NCBI GenBank assembly: GCA_023548195.1
Contig: JAJHZJ010000695.1
Location: 1,189,423 to 1,253,422, forward strand
Reading direction: 5' to 3'
Source of the DNA: Bettongia penicillata ogilbyi
Lineage: Eukaryota; Chordata; Mammalia; Diprotodontia; Potoroidae
Length of the DNA: 64,000 nucleotides
In this document: positions 58,657 through 64,000 of the stretch, one piece after another
Position numbering within the stretch: the first letter of the stretch is position 1
How the letters are laid out: each line of letters begins with the position of its first letter
The notes under the pieces: model-generated
The model's input: the letters and a program-made list of their open reading frames with translations, nothing else
Told to the model about the DNA's origin: nothing
Databases searched by the model: none
Position numbers and translations under genes: made by a program

Positions 58657-58773
58657 CTTCTGGGAAACGTGTTGATGATTGTCCTACCTGAATGTTTTAG
58701 CAGTAAGTTCACTCCTCTCCAGCAGAATCTTGTAGTTGGAGTGGCTGCTGCTCTGGCCCACAAGTCCCACTGA
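58657..58773 (+). pseudogene. Orphan exon 3 of a beta-type globin gene
   Basis: 117 nt read LLGNVLMIVLPECF, then SSKFTP, LQQNLVVGV and AAALAHKSH before TGA. This is the exon-3 segment of a beta-type globin with a net loss of four codons near the GH corner, and Ser for the penultimate Tyr145. The frame is open, but the AG acceptor is gone (cca precedes it). No exon 1 or 2 is visible upstream, where L1 sequence intervenes. AATAAA occurs at 59005-59010. It shares 'ggaaacgtg' and a Phe-Ser motif with the pseudogene exon at 36475, so the two are probably sister relics. Not translatable as a globin. The overlapping minus frame (58596-58937) is a shadow. Confidence 0.85.
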
Positions 58774-59039
58774 GACCCTGAGTATTGCTGGATTGACCTT
58801 TGACTCAGAAAACAACAATTCCTGGAACTCATTACCTGAATGAGGAAGGATAGGGAAGCACAGTCTGCTGATAATCCCAAACCCTGAAGATTTGCTCCAA
58901 ATCTCTTTCTTTCTGAAAGTATATTGTTTATGCTCAATACTTTAACAGGAAAGCAGAGGAGGGGTGATGGAAAAACATGGAAAGATGGTCCCTAGTGCCA
59001 ATAGAATAAAAATGTGTGCTTGGGCATGAGGGGAAGGAT

Positions 59040-59230
59040 AACACAATCATATGATCACAGATTCAGAGTAAAAAAAGGGATCCTCAAAGGTCTTCACATC
59101 CAACCTTGTCATTTTACAGAAGAAGGAACTGAGGGTCAGGAAATTTTCCATTTAGTCAAGGTAACATATGACAATTGTCAGAGGCAGGATTTGAAACTTG
59201 TTCAATGATTACATAGGCAATATTTTTTCA
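59040..59230 (-). repeat. MIR-like repeat, antisense
   Basis: 'cattttacagaagaaggaactgagg' and 'gtcagaggcaggatttgaaact' form a minus-strand MIR. Confidence 0.65.
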
Positions 59231-59429
59231 CCACACCAGCTAAAGGCCATAACTAACTATTATAAGCCCCAAAGATGTTTGGAAGAGAATTGAAATTCAC
59301 TGGCATCAGGGTTTGGGGGGAGGTTATAGTTAAGATTCTAAAAAATTCCTCAATTCTATACCTTAGTCAACACTTGTGAATTGTCTGAAATCCCAAAATA
59401 TACTGATTCACTTTTGTGGTCATTTAATG

Positions 59430-59605
59430 TAAATAAGGTCCAAGGTCAGAGAAGTTTGATTCAAATCCACCCCTGACAGTGCTGGAGTGACCTTGGGCAA
59501 GTCACTTATCCTTCCTACATCTCAGTTTCTTCTTCTGTAAAATGAGAGAGTTGGACAAGAGGACTTCTAAGTTCCCTTCTAGGTCTAGATCTACAATCTT
59601 ATGAG
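59430..59605 (+). repeat. MIR-like repeat
   Basis: 'agtgaccttgggcaagtcacttatcc', 'tctcagtttcttcttctgtaaaatgag' and 'agttcccttctaggtct' are in plus orientation. Nothing further is recognised between here and 60580. Confidence 0.75.
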
Positions 59606-60585
59606 TGTCTTAGGTCAACTTCAAATCCCACTTCCTTAGCCCATAAAGCTGATCCAAAGCCCATTGTCTCTCCACCTACTTTCCCTCATCCGTTAAAAAT
59701 AGAATGAATCTGACACATCTTCCTTCAAATCTAGCAGATTTTGCTGAACAGAAATGACCAATAAGAATAAAAAGGAAGTTGACCCAACCCCATTGCCTAC
59801 ATTGTCCTCCTTGGGACCTATCACCTTAATACAGTTCCTGTACCCAGGGTTTAAAGTAGAGGTTGGAGTAGGAGAGAATGAACTGCCCATGCAACCACAT
59901 TCACTCTATCTTTTGACATTTAAATAGTTTGAAAAAAATAATTCATGAATAATTAATCATTTTAATCAATAATGCTAGTATTTCATTAATGAAAGAGGTT
60001 AGTGGCATTCTTATATGACAAAGACCCTCATGGTGACAGGCTCATGGCTTATATGCCCTTGGAAAAGTGGGTGTTCCAGAAGGTGGCAATCAACTCCAAT
60101 TGGTTAACAATTAATGAGTAAATGAATATTACAGTGAAAAGTGGACTCACTCCAACAAGGGCCTGAAGGAGGGACATCATGTCACTCTTGGGCAAAGAGA
60201 CTTTCTACACCCAGACCACTCCCAGCCTTGGTCAATAAAGACAAAAGATCTATCTCCACTCAAACTTGCTTGAGTGGAACACCAGGGGCAGGAATTCACC
60301 TTAGATAAGATGGTCTAAGTGGGGTAAATTTTTGGCAGAGGTCAGTACTATCTTTTCAAAGAAAACAGAACAGGGAAAAATCCTGGATCTCTCCATAATT
60401 GGTCATTAATTGGTCATCCCCCTAACCCTACCAGTGCCCACAGAATCAAGATATGTACCCAAAGAGACATACATATGCCAATATGCAAACTAGTCTGAGA
60501 ATCACTAGATAAACCACAAAACACGCAGAACCACTGAGACACAAATTGACTAAATTCCAGATATGTGGATGTTGGTGACTGCGTA

Positions 60586-60653
60586 CACAGACACATACAC
60601 ACACATACACGCACACACACATACACACACACACACACACACACATACACACA
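60586..60653. repeat. (CA)n microsatellite, shared with copy A
   Basis: The CA run is followed by 'aaatgcactcagg'. It is the counterpart of the run at 31919-31940 but about three times as long. Confidence 0.9.
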
Positions 60654-61344
60654 AATGCACTCAGGCTCGAAAAACCTCCTCAACTGACCCTTATTTACTC
60701 CATGTCTGTGGTCCATGGGAACAGGATTTGTAGACAGGTTCCAGTGTCTGAATATCTGCCAAGCATGGTGCCTTAACCTTAACAAAAGCTGTGAGCTATG
60801 CAGCGAAAGTCTATGACACACTGAGCACTCCTTCGGATTCTGTTATCTATTTAAATCATTATAAGTTTGGAGGGAGTCTAGGTGGTCTCAAGATAAGAAG
60901 TGTTAAGAGATGCAAGACCTGTAGATAAAAGGAGATAAGGAGGGAGGCTTGGAGAATTCCCTTAGAGAAAAGGAATCAGGAGACAGGAAGGTATTTAGAC
61001 TCCTCTCCATTACTGTGGTTCAAAATAGGGATCCCAAACAAATAATCTATCATTAATTAGAGTACCTCAAATTGGACATCATCCTCTTATTCTGTTTCTT
61101 TACTCCTCCACAAATTTTCATTTCTGTATTTACCTATTTGTTATTCATTTCCTCAGTATGCTTGAGGGCAGGGCCAAGGCTTATTTTGATTAAATACCCC
61201 AAGGAAATGGTACTATGTCTTACTAGTAAGAGATATTTAGTAAAGGTTGCTTGAATGGATTAATGAAGGGAGGAGCCAACAAAATGCTTTGGAAAATTTG
61301 TCCCCTCATTCTGTTAAGTCTTGTTCCTTTCCTACTGAATATAA

Positions 61345-61955
61345 CTCCTCTGGTTGTGCCATCCCTGCAGTAACCTGATGAAGTAGCTTGGTTGTAAGGG
61401 AAACTAAAGAAATCAGAAAGGTCTTCAACATTTTCACCAGTAGTCTGGTGGTGATGGAAGTCAGAAGATAATTAGCTGTCAGGCATCTTTCCCCAGTTTA
61501 CTTTCTCCTTGGGCGATTTCTGTTTAATTTGAAAAATAAATAACTTGCTATTGTTTTTCTTCTTCTTTTTCCTTTTTTTTTTTTTTAAATCGGGGTAAAT
61601 GTTTGAAGGGAGGGAGATTGCTTTCTGGGAGTCAATGTACAAATCTGTGTAGTGGAAATGGAAAAGAAACATTTCAGGATTTTGCTGTTAAGTGCCCCCT
61701 CCCAATTAAGTTATATTCACGAGTGGACAACGAAGAGAGTTGGAACAGTGACAGCCTTCTGAGGTTCAATGGAATTCTCTGGAGCTATTTAAACTGAGTA
61801 AGAGAATTGTTCAAAAGATACAACTTTTCTGTGCAAAAGGACTCAGCCTTTGTTTCTCTGGTTCAATAAAAAAAAAGTACAAAATTAGCAGAGAGAAATA
61901 TTTCAGCTAAATACAAGGGGAATTGATCTACTCATTACAATTGTCTTAAAGTAAA
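61345..61955. other. Unassigned sequence right of segment B
   Basis: No gene or named repeat recognised. A 64-codon plus frame (61603-61797) has no recognisable domain. Confidence 0.35.
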
Positions 61956-61961
61956 ACAGAT

Positions 61962-62155
61962 CAGGGGTTCCTAATCTGGGGTCCCTGAATCACATTTTAA
62001 AAAATCTTGATAACTGTATTGCAATAAAATTGATTTTTTTGGCAATCCTATGCATTTTATGTTATTCATTTTAAAACATTATTCTGAGAAAGTGTTCGCA
62101 GATTTCACCAGATCTCTAAATGGTGCATGATACACAAAAAGGTTAAAAGCCCTTG
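61962..62155. mobile_element. Possible hAT-type DNA transposon remnant
   Basis: It begins 'caggggttcctaatctggggtcc' and ends 'aaaaaggttaaaagcccttg', diverged inverted ends typical of a Charlie-like non-autonomous element about 195 bp long. The flanking octamers do not match well (aaacagat, aagacaga), so the boundaries are provisional. Confidence 0.55.
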
Positions 62156-62540
62156 AAGACAGAATATAGAGATAGGGGAGATCTGTTACCACCCCCACCC
62201 CCATCTCTGTCTCTCATTCTGAGGAGGGGGAACGAAGAAGACTTGTGAGGGTATAGTGCCAATACGCTATTCAGAGTACCTATAGTGGCTATGAATATAC
62301 CAGGACAGTTCTGAATCCCAAAATGTAACAGACTCTCCCCATGGAAGACAGAACCAAAACATTTATTCAGACAAAAATATTTATTCAAAATAGCCAAATC
62401 CCAATACCAGAAAACCAAATTCATCACAGCAACAAAGAAATCTGTCATAATATCCAAGAAGTGTATACACTTTATCAGTACTTCCCAAAACCGAACACCC
62501 TCAAGCAAAATATCCTTCTCTCACTCATAGCTAGCTGCCT

Positions 62541-62597
<57 letters not shown>
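62541..62597. repeat. (TC)n microsatellite
   Basis: A pure TC run, source of a Ser-Leu-rich plus frame. Confidence 0.95.
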
Positions 62598-62598
<1 letters not shown>

Positions 62599-62639
62599 GG
62601 ATCTAACTGGTGTCTCTTACTTCCTCCCAGTGGAGATTC

Positions 62640-64000
62640 CAGTGGGGATTGAGTGGATAGAGGGGACTGCAGTGATCTCTTTGCTGGTGCTGGGACAGAA
62701 TTCTCTTGCTTTCTCTGTGCTCAGATCTGGGTCACAGTCTTGGATGACAGTCCTGGGGTGAGGGGGAGTGCCAGTGTGGCATAATTTGTGGTGGCAGTGG
62801 GGAAGGAAGACTCTCCACAGTTCCAAGGCAAAAAAGAGTGCATGTAGTTACTCACAGATCAGAGCACAGGTCAGGAAAGGAGTAAACACCTCTACTTTGG
62901 TCATAGCACCTTGGAAGAACTGAAAATTTACAGTCCCCTAGAGGTATCTCTGAAAAAAATTGCACAAAACTCCTGAAATATGGGACAGGACACCCTATAT
63001 ACAGGAAGCAAAGTGCTGCCTTAACAAAGAGTTAGAAAGTCAAGTATTTGGCTGGGAAAAATGAGCAAACAACATAAAAAAAATCAGACTGCAGAATCTT
63101 ACATTGATGACAAAGAAGATCAAAACGTACAACCAGAAGACAAAGTCGAAGCTACTACATTCAAAGCTTCCAAGAAAAAAAATATGAATTGCTTATAGGC
63201 CATGGATGAGCTCAAAAAGAGAAGTAGAGGAAAAACTGGGAAGTGAAATGAGAGTGATGCAAGAAATTCATGAAAAACAAATTCATAGCTTGCTAAAGGA
63301 GCCCCTCAGAAATGTTGAAGAAAATAACACCTTAAAAAGTAGAGTAACCCAAATGGCAAAAGAGGTACAAGAAGCCAATGAGGAGAAGAAGGGCTTAAAA
63401 AGTAGAACTGGTCAAATAGAAAAGAAAGTCCAAAAGCTCATTGAAGAAAATAATTCCTTAAAAATTAGAATGGAGCAAATGGAAGCTAGTGACTTTATGA
63501 GAAATCAATAAATTATAAAGCAGAACTAAAAGAATGAACAAATAAAAGATGGTATGGTAAATCTCACTGGAAAAAATATCTGACTTGGAAAATAGATCCA
63601 GGAGAGATAATTTAAAAATTATTGAACTGTTTCAAAGCCATGATCAAAAAAAAGAGCCAACACATCATCTTTCAAGAAATTAACAAGGGAAACTACCCTG
63701 ATACTCTAGAACCAGAAGATAAGATAGAAATTGAAAGAATACACAAATACCCTCAAAGATATTCCAAAAGGAAAACTCCTAGGACTATTATAGCCAAATC
63801 CAGAGTCCCCTGGTCAAGGAGAAAATATTGGAAGCAGTTAAAAAAAATAGCAATTTGAGTATTGTGGAAACACAATCAGGATGACATAAGATTGAGCAGC
63901 TTCTACCTGAAGGTACTGCAGGGCTTGGAATGCTATTTTTCTGGAGGTCAAAGAGGTCACAAATTTTTAAAAGATGATTATAAATGGGAGATGTAAAAAT
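62640..64000 (+). mobile_element. HAL1-type LINE, third copy, running off the right edge
   Basis: The 5' UTR (62640-63000) matches 47440-47700 ('gacagtcctggggtgagg', 'ggcagtggggaaggaa', 'accttggaagaactgaaaatttacag'). ORF1 is clearest at 63206-63511, a 101-codon charged coiled coil with heptad-like spacing (VEEKLGSEM, KSRVTQMAKEVQ, KSLKIRMEQMEAS type). The RNA-binding region follows in broken frames to 63900. This is the best preserved coiled coil of the three copies. Whether ORF2 is missing cannot be judged here. Confidence 0.7.

Larger units (their letters stand above)
45285..61340. repeat. Duplicated segment, copy B (expanded by insertions)
   Basis: Blocks 45285-46995, 50501-50905, 53615-53640, 54540-54840 and 60620-61340 follow copy A (28805-32640) in the same order and orientation. 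Between them lie insertions absent from copy A: a 3.5-kb HAL1-type LINE, an antisense ORF1-only LINE, a CORE-SINE and a HAL1-plus-L1 block. The globin exon-3 relic at 58657 has no visible partner in copy A. The empty sites in copy A show that the insertions came after the duplication. Confidence 0.8.

Noticed and set aside
60414..60821. 135-codon minus frame with Cys-Val repeats
   Set aside because: The middle is a (CA)n microsatellite and the flanks match duplicated non-coding segment A, where no equivalent frame exists.

Overview
The window looks like mammalian nuclear DNA carrying a marsupial beta-globin cluster, transcribed left to right. Two intact three-exon beta-type globin genes are present: an embryonic epsilon-type gene (HBE, ATG at 17940) and an adult beta-type gene (HBB, ATG at 42129). 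Each has a TATA/CCAAT/CACCC promoter, consensus splice sites and an AATAAA signal. Marsupial origin is inferred from the two-gene epsilon-beta layout, the adult chain (remembered to resemble Australian marsupial beta chains), abundant CORE-SINEs of marsupial type and ORF2-less HAL1-type LINEs. The species cannot be fixed from this sequence.

Layout. 1-16 kb is non-coding upstream DNA where a locus control region would be expected. It is mostly old MIR/CORE-SINE and L2-like repeats, plus four short clusters of MARE/NF-E2, GATA and CACCC motifs. An antisense L1 3' end (16.15-17.65 kb) stops about 100 bp short of the HBE promoter motifs. HBE occupies 17.9-20.0 kb. The 20-35 kb region is intergenic: repeats, an antisense L1-like block, a full SINE, an antisense processed AK6 pseudogene hidden under the longest forward ORF, and the first copy of a duplicated segment. 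A broken beta-type pseudogene lies at 35.0-36.6 kb, its first intron split by a SINE with a perfect 10-bp target duplication. HBB occupies 42.1-44.2 kb.

45.3-61.3 kb is the second copy of the duplicated segment, enlarged by several LINE and SINE insertions, including two HAL1-type elements, an antisense ORF1-only LINE and an L1 3' end. It also holds a relic of a further beta-type gene: exon 3 only, still open in frame. A third HAL1-type element runs off the right edge.

The two globins would supply the beta-type chain of haemoglobin at successive developmental stages, probably under shared control from the upstream region. No olfactory receptor genes, RNA genes, CRISPR arrays or prokaryotic features were seen. 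All family assignments come from reading the sequence without a database search; repeat boundaries are approximate.
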